Shown here: piece by piece, positions 29,284 to 37,077 of the stretch | Layout of the letters: every line of letters starts with the position of its first letter | Position numbering within the stretch: position 1 is the stretch's first letter | Origin: Nitrosomonas sp. | GTDB taxonomy: Bacteria; Pseudomonadota; Gammaproteobacteria; Burkholderiales; Nitrosomonadaceae | Assembly (NCBI GenBank): GCA_016710135.1 | Contig: JADJLM010000001.1 | Coordinates: 124,001 to 188,000, forward strand | Length of the DNA: 64,000 nt | Reading direction: 5' to 3' | Notes under the pieces: model-generated | What the model was told of the DNA's origin: nothing | The model's input: the letters and a program-made list of their open reading frames with translations, nothing else | Databases searched by the model: none | Position numbers and translations under genes: made by a program

Positions 29284-30051
29284 TTGAATTTTGTTCAATA
29301 TGATTTGGGGAATCGAAAAAACGGCGAGATTGTGGAAGTGGCATTATCAAGCGGTGCTAATGTGCGCCTAATGACAAACTCCGAGTTTTCAAATTACAAA
29401 AATGGAAGAAGTCATCGCTTTATTGGTGGTTTAGCGAAGCGTTCACCTGTACGATTGCAAATAACTAGCTTTGGTCATTGGTATGTTGTAGTTGACATGC
29501 AAGGGCTAAGCGGTAGTACAAAGGCATCGGTTCGCGTTCTCCCTGGAATGCTACCTGAAATACAGGAACGTCCCTTATCTGAAATTCCAAGTCTCGTTCG
29601 TGAAAGCATTCCTTCACCCATAGAATCCGGTGGAGAAACACATGATGTGTTTATTTCTCACGCATCAGAAGACAAAGATGATTTTGTTCGCCCATTAGCT
29701 AATGCCTTAATACAGCAAGGGTTAAATGTTTGGTATGATGAAATGACTCTTAGAATCGGAGATAGCTTAAGGCAAAAAATAGATAAAGGTCTTGCAAATA
29801 GCAAAGTTGGCCTCGTCGTACTCTCGCCGTCTTTTATCAAGAAGGGTTGGACAAACTATGAGCTTGATGGAATCGTGACAAAAACAGTATCTGGCGAACA
29901 AGTTCTACTTCCTATTTGGCACAACATCACAAAACAACAGGTTGTTGATTTTAGCCCATCACTCGCTGACAAAGTTGCCCGGAGTACCGCAACTCATACC
30001 ATTGAAGAAATCGCACAAGAAATCGCTGAGCTTTTACGTTCAAAAGCATAA
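29284..30051 (+). CDS. DUF1883-TIR domain protein (integron cassette 1)
   Basis: 255 residues, TTG start at 29284 with an AGGAG site (29273-29277) six bases before it. Residues 1-90 match DUF1883 (NFVQYDLGN, GHWYVVVDMQG). Residues 118-250 form a TIR domain: HDVFISHASEDKDDF, LNVWYDEMTLRIGDSL, and WTNYEL with Glu193 at the position of the catalytic glutamate of NAD-consuming TIR enzymes. TIR proteins in bacteria often act in anti-phage defence by consuming NAD or making a cyclic nucleotide signal. The gene is a complete cassette bounded by attI and an attC; no partner gene such as thsA lies beside it. A defence role is inference. Confidence 0.85.
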   Translation: MNFVQYDLGNRKNGEIVEVALSSGANVRLMTNSEFSNYKNGRSHRFIGGLAKRSPVRLQITSFGHWYVVVDMQGLSGSTKASVRVLPGMLPEIQERPLSEIPSLVRESIPSPIESGGETHDVFISHASEDKDDFVRPLANALIQQGLNVWYDEMTLRIGDSLRQKIDKGLANSKVGLVVLSPSFIKKGWTNYELDGIVTKTVSGEQVLLPIWHNITKQQVVDFSPSLADKVARSTATHTIEEIAQEIAELLRSKA

Positions 30052-30135
30052 CATGGCGCTCAACCGGAACGCGGGTTATAAGGCAGTTTTGTTTTTCGGC
30101 TTTCCGGGCCGCGCCCGGTTAGCTCTACGTTAGCG
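30046..30135 (+). other. attC site of the TIR cassette
   Basis: About 90 bases. Outer pair GCATAAC (30046-30052, containing the TIR gene stop) and GTTAGCG (30129-30135). Inner arms GCTCAACCGG-CGCGG and CCGCG-CCGGTTAGC fold into the usual attC stem. GCATAAC is the exact complement of the first bases of the same cassette (G|TTATGC), as the cassette model predicts. Confidence 0.85.
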
Positions 30136-30159
30136 AATCTAGACCAAAGGAGGTATGAA

Positions 30160-30576
30160 ATGGAAGTTCAGCTGAAATTACGGCAAGCATTCGAATCCGG
30201 ACTCAAAGCTGAGTTTGGTTCTGTAGTTGGGGAAATTCTTGGCGATAACATTGGGTATTTCCCACGTACCGGACTTGAGCCCGCTGCGTTAACCAACATG
30301 CGAGACGTGGATGGAATAAAGATCGAAACTGCCGTCACCTCTCGCAACGTCGATGGAGGAACCCTGTTACTAATTCGCTCAAATACAACGGCCTCTGCAC
30401 TTCTCCTTGATGTAGTTGAAATTCAAAGATGGGCATCTCTTGGTCTTGAGTGGTGTCAAAAGGTACAGGGTGGAGGTTGGCCCGGTACAGAGCCTGAATG
30501 GCGCTGGATACTTGAACACGCTGAAGAGTATTCGAACCTAGTGATAGAACTAAAGAAATTCCTCGGGCACGTGTAG
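30160..30576 (+). CDS. Hypothetical protein, integron cassette 2
   Basis: 138 residues, ATG 30160 with a strong AAAGGAGG ribosome binding site. I do not recognise the family. The sequence is soluble-looking, with an amphipathic N-terminal helix (KLRQAFESGLKAEFGSVVGEI), a hydrophobic strand-like middle and a Trp-rich segment WPGTEPEWRWILEHAEEY, ending in a helix. It forms a cassette starting TTAGCG (30130) and ending in CGCTAAC (30583-30589), again complementary. Its attC is cut short on the right. Confidence 0.75.
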   Translation: MEVQLKLRQAFESGLKAEFGSVVGEILGDNIGYFPRTGLEPAALTNMRDVDGIKIETAVTSRNVDGGTLLLIRSNTTASALLLDVVEIQRWASLGLEWCQKVQGGGWPGTEPEWRWILEHAEEYSNLVIELKKFLGHV

Positions 30577-30582
30577 TCATTT

Positions 30583-30615
30583 CGCTAACCCGGCAGTCCA
30601 CACGGAAGCCGCGAA
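30583..30615 (+). other. Left half of a truncated attC site
   Basis: CGCTAAC (30583-30589) complements the start of cassette 2 and is followed by an arm CCGGCAGTCCACACGG. The matching right half (about GGACTGCCGGG and a GTTRRRY end) is not found in the next 200 bases. The array therefore ends here by deletion. Confidence 0.6.
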
Positions 30616-30800
30616 ACAGACAGGGCTCTAGATCTTACTTTAATCTCTATCGGGTTTAATTTCTCGCTCCTTGGGAGCGTAAGTTGGTTGAAAACCAGCA
30701 ACTTGAAGAGCGATTTAATACCTCGCAGCTTGGGTGGGGGTGCTTTATTGCAAATCAGTTTTGGGAGGGGTGAGCTAGGCTTCATCCCTCCCTTGACTAA

Positions 30801-31544
30801 TTAGTGGATTGTGACGGCTGATGGCTGATCGCAAATCAAGTTTGCGCAATAATTTTCATGGATACCATCTAAGAATTTCCATAAAGCATCACAGGCGCGC
30901 TGAGTAGCTGCTAGGACGGCTGCTTGTTTTTCAGGCGTATCGGCAAACCGTTCAATGATTGACCATTCTGCCTCAGAATGATAAATATCAGCTTTCTGGT
31001 GTACTGAGAAAAATTCGTAATCTTTGGGATTATTCATTCCATAGAATTTCGCCAGCCCTTCAATTTTGACCGCTGCAATGTCAGGAACTTGTGATTCAAA
31101 TGCGTGCAAAGCAGCCAACCCAATATAGAATGGGCTATTCAAGCAAATATCACGGAAGGTTGAAACCAAGTTGTCAGTTTCGGGTAGTGCAGGAGCATTT
31201 GCTAGACTTTTATCATTTGCGCCCAAGGCGAATGCAAACGCTTTCCACAACGCAGGATGATTGCCTGAGCCATGTTCTTCATCGATGAGATTTTTAAGCA
31301 CTTCTTGACGTACACTAATATCTCCGCAATTTTCCTCAGAATGACCATGCGGTGTATTGAAGTGTACTGCACTGAGATAGGTTGGTTCAGCTAATACATT
31401 GTAAAAATATTGCTCTGCATAATGACGCAGTTGTTCTTTGGTCAGTTTTCCTTCAGTCCAGGCAATATAGAAGGGGTGTTTAAGTAAGTGCTTATTGTTA
31501 ATAATCGCGCTAACTTTATGTTTAAAGATCGTATTCGTTGTCAT
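30801..31544 (-). CDS. CADD-type para-aminobenzoate synthase (self-sacrificing di-iron/heme-oxygenase-like protein)
   Basis: 247 residues of the TenA/PqqC/CADD fold. Compared with chlamydial CADD all key residues are there: metal ligands Glu89, His96, Glu150, His182, Asp186 and His189 (DEEHGSGNHP, HAFESQ, HQKADIYH), the lysine Lys160 (AAVKIEGL) and the tyrosine Tyr26 (HPFYIAW) that corresponds to the residue CADD consumes to make pABA. Nitrosomonas europaea is known to make pABA for folate with such a protein instead of PabABC. It stands alone next to the end of integron fragment 1, with no terminator T run visible after it. Confidence 0.88.
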   Translation of the reverse strand: MTTNTIFKHKVSAIINNKHLLKHPFYIAWTEGKLTKEQLRHYAEQYFYNVLAEPTYLSAVHFNTPHGHSEENCGDISVRQEVLKNLIDEEHGSGNHPALWKAFAFALGANDKSLANAPALPETDNLVSTFRDICLNSPFYIGLAALHAFESQVPDIAAVKIEGLAKFYGMNNPKDYEFFSVHQKADIYHSEAEWSIIERFADTPEKQAAVLAATQRACDALWKFLDGIHENYCANLICDQPSAVTIH

Positions 31545-31648
31545 AGTTATTCCTTAAATATAAGAAGTAGGGTCAATAAAGAAATATCATCCGCAATCAT
31601 CGCTAAATAAAGCTAGTAAGTCAATCTCGTCATGCAAATTCGATAAGG

Positions 31649-32383
31649 TTATGGTTTTTCCTTTTCTAACGCATGAATGATTCCGCGCAATATATTCACT
31701 TCCTCCTTTTCCAAGGTGGTTCGAGAAAATAAACGACGAATTCGTTGCATGAGGCGTTTGGGTTGCTGTGGGTCTAGAAATTTGCTAGTGATCAGGGCCT
31801 GCTCAAGGTGTTGATAAAATAGCTCAATTTCATTGAGGCTGGCAAGTTGCTGCGCTTCATGTCGTGGAGATTGATTTTCTGGGTCGATTGCAGCCATACG
31901 TAATTCGTAGCACATGATTTGCACAGCGGCTGCCAGATTAAGTGATGCATAGGCGGGATTGGCAGGAATATGGACGGTGAGCTGGCATTTGGTAACCTCC
32001 GCAGTGGTTAGCCCAGCACTTTCTCTTCCAAAAACTAGCGCTACGGGTGATTCTGTAGCGATTTCAATCAGTTTTTGGGCTGCCCGTCGTGTATCAAGCA
32101 CTTGATGCGTTAAATCACGAGCACGCGCTGTCATCGCGACCGCCAATACGCAGTTTTGTAGTGCAATATCAAGTGTTGAGCAAATCACTGCTTGATCGAG
32201 AATATCACGAGCGTTGGTTGCGCGGACATTGGCTTCATTATCAGGAAACGATTTGGGGTTGACTAGATAAAGTGAGCTCAACCCCATTGTTTTCATGGCG
32301 CGCGCTGAACCTCCAATATTACCAGGATGACTCGTATGACTGAGCACAATTCGGACATTATCAAGCGGAGCGTGGTGAATCAT
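31649..32383 (-). CDS. trmJ: tRNA (cytidine/uridine-2'-O-)-methyltransferase TrmJ
   Basis: 244 residues of the SpoU (SPOUT) class. The knotted SAM site is built by VLSHTSHPGNIGGSARAMKTMG at the N-terminus, LVFGRESAGLTTAEVTKC in the middle and IPANPAYASLNLAAAVQIM. The C-terminal extension with SRTTLEKEEVNILRGI is typical of TrmJ, which methylates position 32 of several tRNAs. It is divergent from suhB, 39 bases away, as in many proteobacteria. Confidence 0.93.
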   Translation of the reverse strand: MIHHAPLDNVRIVLSHTSHPGNIGGSARAMKTMGLSSLYLVNPKSFPDNEANVRATNARDILDQAVICSTLDIALQNCVLAVAMTARARDLTHQVLDTRRAAQKLIEIATESPVALVFGRESAGLTTAEVTKCQLTVHIPANPAYASLNLAAAVQIMCYELRMAAIDPENQSPRHEAQQLASLNEIELFYQHLEQALITSKFLDPQQPKRLMQRIRRLFSRTTLEKEEVNILRGIIHALEKEKP

Positions 32384-32422
32384 ATTAGAATATTAGATTG
32401 TCGAATTTATTGAACAATTAAC

Positions 32423-33238
32423 ATGCATCCAATGCTTACCATTGCAGTGAAAGCTGCGCGCCGTGCAGGCAACATTATTAATCAGGCGTCTAGAAATTTA
32501 GATATTTTGAACGTTACACGCAAATCACACAGTGATTTTGTCAGTGAGGTTGATGGTGCTGCAGAGGAGGCGATCATAAAAATATTATTGGATGCGTATC
32601 CGGACCATTCTATTCTAGCAGAAGAAAGCGGCAGTCAATCAGGTCAAAAGCAGTCTGATTATCAATGGATTATCGATCCATTGGATGGGACGACTAATTT
32701 CTTGCATGGATTTCCAAAATATTGCGTGTCAATCGCGTTATTACATCGCGGTGTTTTGTCACAAGCTGTTATTTATGATCCGGTTAGCAATGAGCTTTTT
32801 ACTGCAAGTCGTGGTCGCGGCGCTTACCTAAACGACCATCGGATCCGCGTTAGTAAGCGAACGAATTTATCAGAAAGTCTTATTGGAACGGGTTTTCCAT
32901 TTCGAGACCTTTCCTTTATGGAAGCGTATCTTGCGATGTTTAAGGCGGTCATTCCCAAGACGGCGGGTATTCGGCGACCCGGATCTGCAGCGCTTGATCT
33001 TGCTTACGTCGCTGCTGGACGATACGACGGTTTCTGGGAAATCGGTTTGTCGCCCTGGGATATCGCTGCTGGCTGTTTACTCATTATCGAAGCCGGTGGC
33101 ATGGTGAGCGATCTCGAAGGCAATGATCATTATCTAAAAAGCGGCCAGGTCGTTGCGGGCAATCCTAAAATTTTTCCGCAACTGATGGAGATCATTTCGC
33201 CCTATATAACTGATCAACTCAGTGCACAAAATCGCTAA
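32423..33238 (+). CDS. suhB: Inositol-1-monophosphatase family protein SuhB
   Basis: 271 residues. The metal-binding motifs are WIIDPLDGTTNFLHGFP and, near the C-terminus, GLSPWDIAAGCLLIIEAGG; Glu in LAEESG completes the site. It hydrolyses inositol phosphates in vitro; in E. coli SuhB also binds RNA polymerase and helps rRNA transcription. ATG 32423 is the natural start (HPMLTIAVKAARRAGNII). Confidence 0.95.
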   Translation: MHPMLTIAVKAARRAGNIINQASRNLDILNVTRKSHSDFVSEVDGAAEEAIIKILLDAYPDHSILAEESGSQSGQKQSDYQWIIDPLDGTTNFLHGFPKYCVSIALLHRGVLSQAVIYDPVSNELFTASRGRGAYLNDHRIRVSKRTNLSESLIGTGFPFRDLSFMEAYLAMFKAVIPKTAGIRRPGSAALDLAYVAAGRYDGFWEIGLSPWDIAAGCLLIIEAGGMVSDLEGNDHYLKSGQVVAGNPKIFPQLMEIISPYITDQLSAQNR

Positions 33239-33274
33239 TTTAATGTAATCAAAGCAGCGCGGATTCAATCGTTC

Positions 33275-34495
33275 CTATTTTTTGGGTGCTCTAATTTTAC
33301 GGGCGATTCTTAACCGGAGTGCATTGAGGCGAATAAATCCAGCAGCGTCCGCTTGATTATAAGCGCCTGCATCATCTTCAAAGGTTGCGATATTGGTATC
33401 AAACAATGAGTCCGTTTTAGAATCTCGACCCACAATGATGACGTTACCTTTATAGAGCTTTACCCGCACCCATCCATTTACGTGAGCTTGGGATTCATCG
33501 ATCAATGTTTGTAATGCCATTCTTTCCGGGCTCCACCAGTAGCCATTGTAAATTAACGATGCATAGCGGGGCATGAGTTCATCTTTTAGATGAGCGACTT
33601 CTCTATCCAAAGTAATAGATTCAATGGCGCGGTGTGCGCGGAGCATGATAGTACCTCCCGGTGTTTCGTAACACCCTCGCGATTTCATACCGACATAACG
33701 GTTTTCTACAAGATCAAGGCGACCGATACCATGTTTCCCACCGAGCTGATTCAGTTGTTCAAGAATTTTTGCAGGAGTTAGGCGTTTACCATTGATAGCT
33801 ACGATATCGCCTCGTTCAAATTCTAATTCTATATATTCAGATTCATTGGGTGCGTTTTCGGGCGATTGTGTCCAGCGCCACATGGGTTCTTCGGGTTCTA
33901 ACGCGGGATCTTCCAGAGATCGGCCTTCATAGGAAATATGGAGTAAATTAGCATCCATACTATACGGAGAACCGCCTTTCTGTTTCATTTCAACAGAGAT
34001 TCCGTGGCGCTCAGCGTAACTTAACAATTTTTCACGTGAAGTCAGATCCCATTCTCGCCACGGTGCGATGACTTGAATATCCGGTTGCAAGGCGTAATAG
34101 CCTAATTCGAAGCGGACTTGATCAGTTCCTTTTCCAGTTGCGCCATGCGATACCGCATCAGCGCCTGTTTCCCGAGCAATCTCAATTTGTCTTTTGGCAA
34201 TCAAGGGACGTGCAATACTCGTACCTAAGAGATATTCACCTTCATAGATGGTATTTGCACGAAACATCGGAAACACATATTCTCGAACAAATTCTTCGCG
34301 TAAATCTTCGATAAAGATTTCTTTAATTCCAAGCCGCTGGGCTTTTGCACGCGCGGGTTCAATTTCTTCACCTTGGCCGATATCTGCGGTAAACGTTACA
34401 ACCTCGCATTGATAAACTTCTTGTAGCCATTTCAAAATAACCGACGTATCGAGTCCGCCGGAGAAAGCCAAAACAACTTTTTTAACTTTTTTCAT
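33275..34495 (-). CDS. argG: Argininosuccinate synthase
   Basis: 406 residues, normal length. The ATP loop is VVLAFSGGLDTSVIL at residues 7-21, with the citrulline/aspartate-binding region SHGATGKGTDQVRFE. It is last of the minus-strand argD-argF-argG set, 51 bases after argF. It makes argininosuccinate from citrulline and aspartate. Confidence 0.97.
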   Translation of the reverse strand: MKKVKKVVLAFSGGLDTSVILKWLQEVYQCEVVTFTADIGQGEEIEPARAKAQRLGIKEIFIEDLREEFVREYVFPMFRANTIYEGEYLLGTSIARPLIAKRQIEIARETGADAVSHGATGKGTDQVRFELGYYALQPDIQVIAPWREWDLTSREKLLSYAERHGISVEMKQKGGSPYSMDANLLHISYEGRSLEDPALEPEEPMWRWTQSPENAPNESEYIELEFERGDIVAINGKRLTPAKILEQLNQLGGKHGIGRLDLVENRYVGMKSRGCYETPGGTIMLRAHRAIESITLDREVAHLKDELMPRYASLIYNGYWWSPERMALQTLIDESQAHVNGWVRVKLYKGNVIIVGRDSKTDSLFDTNIATFEDDAGAYNQADAAGFIRLNALRLRIARKIRAPKK

Positions 34496-34546
34496 CGCTT
34501 TTTTTATTTTCGTAGTTCAATTGATCCCGTGATAACGTACGGGTTG

Positions 34547-35461
34547 CTAAATTTTTCCAAGCAGCAGATATTCCATTAATGCTTTTTGCACATGTAATCG
34601 GTTTTCCGCTTCATCCCACACGACTGATTGCTTTCCCTCTAGAACTTCATTGGTTACTTCTTCGCCCCGGTGCGCAGGTAAGCAATGCATAAACAGCGCT
34701 TCTGGTTTGGCATAAGCCATCATTTCAGCGTCAACACAAAAATCCGCGAATGCATTTTTTCTGATCTCGGTCTCGTCTTCAAAACCCATGCTGGTCCAAA
34801 CATCCGTCGTAACGAGATCAGCATTTTTTACCGCATCGTGTGGACAGCTAAATTCTTCGTAGTGATTAGTACCATATAGCCCTGCGCGCTCAGGTTCAAC
34901 TTCATAACCAGGCGGTGTTGAAACGTGAACATTAAAGTCGAAAACTTCAGCAGCCTGGAGCCAGGTATTACAAACGTTATTTGAATCGCCGATCCAGGCA
35001 ACTGTTTTACCTTTGATGCTCCCGTGATGCTCGATAAAAGTAAAGATATCGCCAATAATCTGACAAGGATGATATTCGTCCGTTAGGCCGTTAATAACGG
35101 GAACGCGGGAATGATTTGCAAACCGTTCCACAATGCTATGGTCAAAGGTACGAATCATGATGATATCGACCATGCGCGAAATGACACGCGCTGCATCTTC
35201 AACAGATTCTCCTCGCCCTAATTGGGTATCCCGCGTCGAGAGATAAATCGCACTACCACCTAACTGGCACATACCTGCTTCGAACGATAACCGTGTGCGA
35301 GTGGAGTGCTTGTCGAAAATCATGGCCAATGTTCTATCAGTTAAAGGCCAATATTTGCGATATTGTTTAAATTCATTCTTGATCCAATGCGTGCGATCAA
35401 ATAGATACTCAAATTCATCGAGCGTAAAATCATTAATCTTCAAGAAATGCTTAGGTGTCAT
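34547..35461 (-). CDS. argF: Ornithine carbamoyltransferase
   Basis: 304 residues. The carbamoyl-phosphate loop is FDKHSTRTRLSFE, the ornithine loop is VWTSMGFEDE and the His-Cys-Leu-Pro motif is FMHCLPAHRGEEV. It converts ornithine to citrulline. It lies between argD and argG in the same direction. Confidence 0.97.
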   Translation of the reverse strand: MTPKHFLKINDFTLDEFEYLFDRTHWIKNEFKQYRKYWPLTDRTLAMIFDKHSTRTRLSFEAGMCQLGGSAIYLSTRDTQLGRGESVEDAARVISRMVDIIMIRTFDHSIVERFANHSRVPVINGLTDEYHPCQIIGDIFTFIEHHGSIKGKTVAWIGDSNNVCNTWLQAAEVFDFNVHVSTPPGYEVEPERAGLYGTNHYEEFSCPHDAVKNADLVTTDVWTSMGFEDETEIRKNAFADFCVDAEMMAYAKPEALFMHCLPAHRGEEVTNEVLEGKQSVVWDEAENRLHVQKALMEYLLLGKI

Positions 35462-35490
35462 GAGGTTTACTTGTTTACCGATTCACTTGG

Positions 35491-36687
35491 TTATGTAAGT
35501 GCCGTGTTTTTATACTGCGTTGTTAGAAATCGATCAATAATCGATGATGTCGTATCGACGATCTGTTCGGCCTCGGATCGGGTAATCACCAGCGCAGGCA
35601 GCAGCCGAACAACTTTTTCTGAAGTCACATTGATCAATAATTTTGCAGCCAGTGCTTCTTTAACCAATTCGCCACATGCAATGGGAAGTTCAATACCAAG
35701 CATTAGGCCTTGCCCACGAATCTTGATGACACTAGACCAGTTTGCTAGCTTTTCATGAAAGCGATCTCGCATCAGATCTCCCATTGAGACAGCATTTTGC
35801 ATCAACTGATCTTGCTCGATAACTTCAAGTGTTGTGAGAGCGGCCTTACATACTAAAGGATTTCCCCCAAAGGTGGATGCATGATTACCGGGTTTGAAAA
35901 TCTCGGCGGCTGGTCCTTTTGCGATACATGCGCCAATCGGGACTCCTGAACCCAGTCCTTTAGCAAGCGTGATCACATCGGGACTGCTATTGCTGTGCTG
36001 AAATGCAAACCATTTCCCGGTTCGTCCGATGCCGCATTGCACTTCATCTAGCATCAATAGCCAGTTATTTTGATTACACAATCGACGCAAGCCATCTAAG
36101 TAGTTAACCTGCGGGAAGTTGACGCCGCCTTCACCTTGATAAGTTTCTACGAGAATCGCTACAATATTTTTATTGTTAGCCGCAATTTGCTCAACTGCAA
36201 TGAGATCATCGTAAGGGACTCTTACAAACCCTGTAAGTAAGGGTTCGAAGCCGGCCTGCGTTTTACGGTTGCCCGTTGCGGTTAACGTTGCCATGGTGCG
36301 CCCATGAAACGATTTTTCCATCACAATGATCGTTGGCAACTCAATTCCTTTGTTATGGCCATAAAGGCGTGCAAGCTTGATAGCTGCTTCATTAGCCTCA
36401 GCACCTGAATTACAGAAGAAAACTTTATCCATTCCTGATAATAAAGCTAACCGTTCGGCCAATAACTCCTGATTCTCAATGTGATATAGGTTTGAGGTAT
36501 GAATGAGCGTCGCAGCTTGATGACTGAGTGCTTTTGTCAAAGTGGGGTGACAATGACCTAATCCGCAAACGGCGATACCGGATAGGGCATCCAAATAGCG
36601 ATTGCCATCGTTATCCCATAACCAGACTCCTGAACCTTTAACAAAGGTTACCGGAAGTCTTTGATACGTGTTCATCAAATAAGACAC
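35491..36687 (-). CDS. argD: Acetylornithine aminotransferase
   Basis: Up to 398 residues, class III PLP transaminase. The PLP lysine is in TLAKGLGSGVPIGA; GAEANEAAIKLAR binds the cofactor phosphate. The first start is GTG 36687 (SYLMNTYQRLPVTF); ATG 36675 four codons in is a good alternative, and neither has a clear ribosome binding site. It heads the argD-argF-argG set. Confidence 0.94.
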   Translation of the reverse strand: MSYLMNTYQRLPVTFVKGSGVWLWDNDGNRYLDALSGIAVCGLGHCHPTLTKALSHQAATLIHTSNLYHIENQELLAERLALLSGMDKVFFCNSGAEANEAAIKLARLYGHNKGIELPTIIVMEKSFHGRTMATLTATGNRKTQAGFEPLLTGFVRVPYDDLIAVEQIAANNKNIVAILVETYQGEGGVNFPQVNYLDGLRRLCNQNNWLLMLDEVQCGIGRTGKWFAFQHSNSSPDVITLAKGLGSGVPIGACIAKGPAAEIFKPGNHASTFGGNPLVCKAALTTLEVIEQDQLMQNAVSMGDLMRDRFHEKLANWSSVIKIRGQGLMLGIELPIACGELVKEALAAKLLINVTSEKVVRLLPALVITRSEAEQIVDTTSSIIDRFLTTQYKNTALT

Positions 36688-37077
36688 AGTGGATTACTCA
36701 TCTCTAAAAAGTTGAAAAGGTGGAATTTGAAACTATGCTGTATTATCAAATTGAAAATCAAGCAATATAAGTAATTTTTTTATTATTTACTTATTTATTA
36801 GGCTTTATCAAGCGCTTTTTGGCTATTTTTATTCTGTGCGCTTATTCGACGCAGAACGCCGCCTTGCCTAAATTATTTCCTTCCCTTCGTGCTTCTTCAA
36901 ACTTTATAAAAGAATGGACGGGGATGACGTGCTAAAATATAGCAACATTTAAGCAAGTAGCATTTTATTTCTTTGTTGGATGGCCACTTTTATTAATTTT
37001 AACCGATAAGTTAATTTTTATTTCAACCTGTTTTTCAACATAGTAGGTTGAAATATTTTCGAAATCAAACAGACCCA
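36688..37077. other. Divergent intergenic region argD / gyrA
   Basis: 390 bases, AT-rich, with no credible gene. It should contain the argD and gyrA promoters. The one clear structure is an inverted repeat with 10-base arms ATTTCAACCT (37020-37029) and AGGTTGAAAT (37045-37054), just before gyrA, which would form a hairpin in the gyrA 5' leader. Confidence 0.55.
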
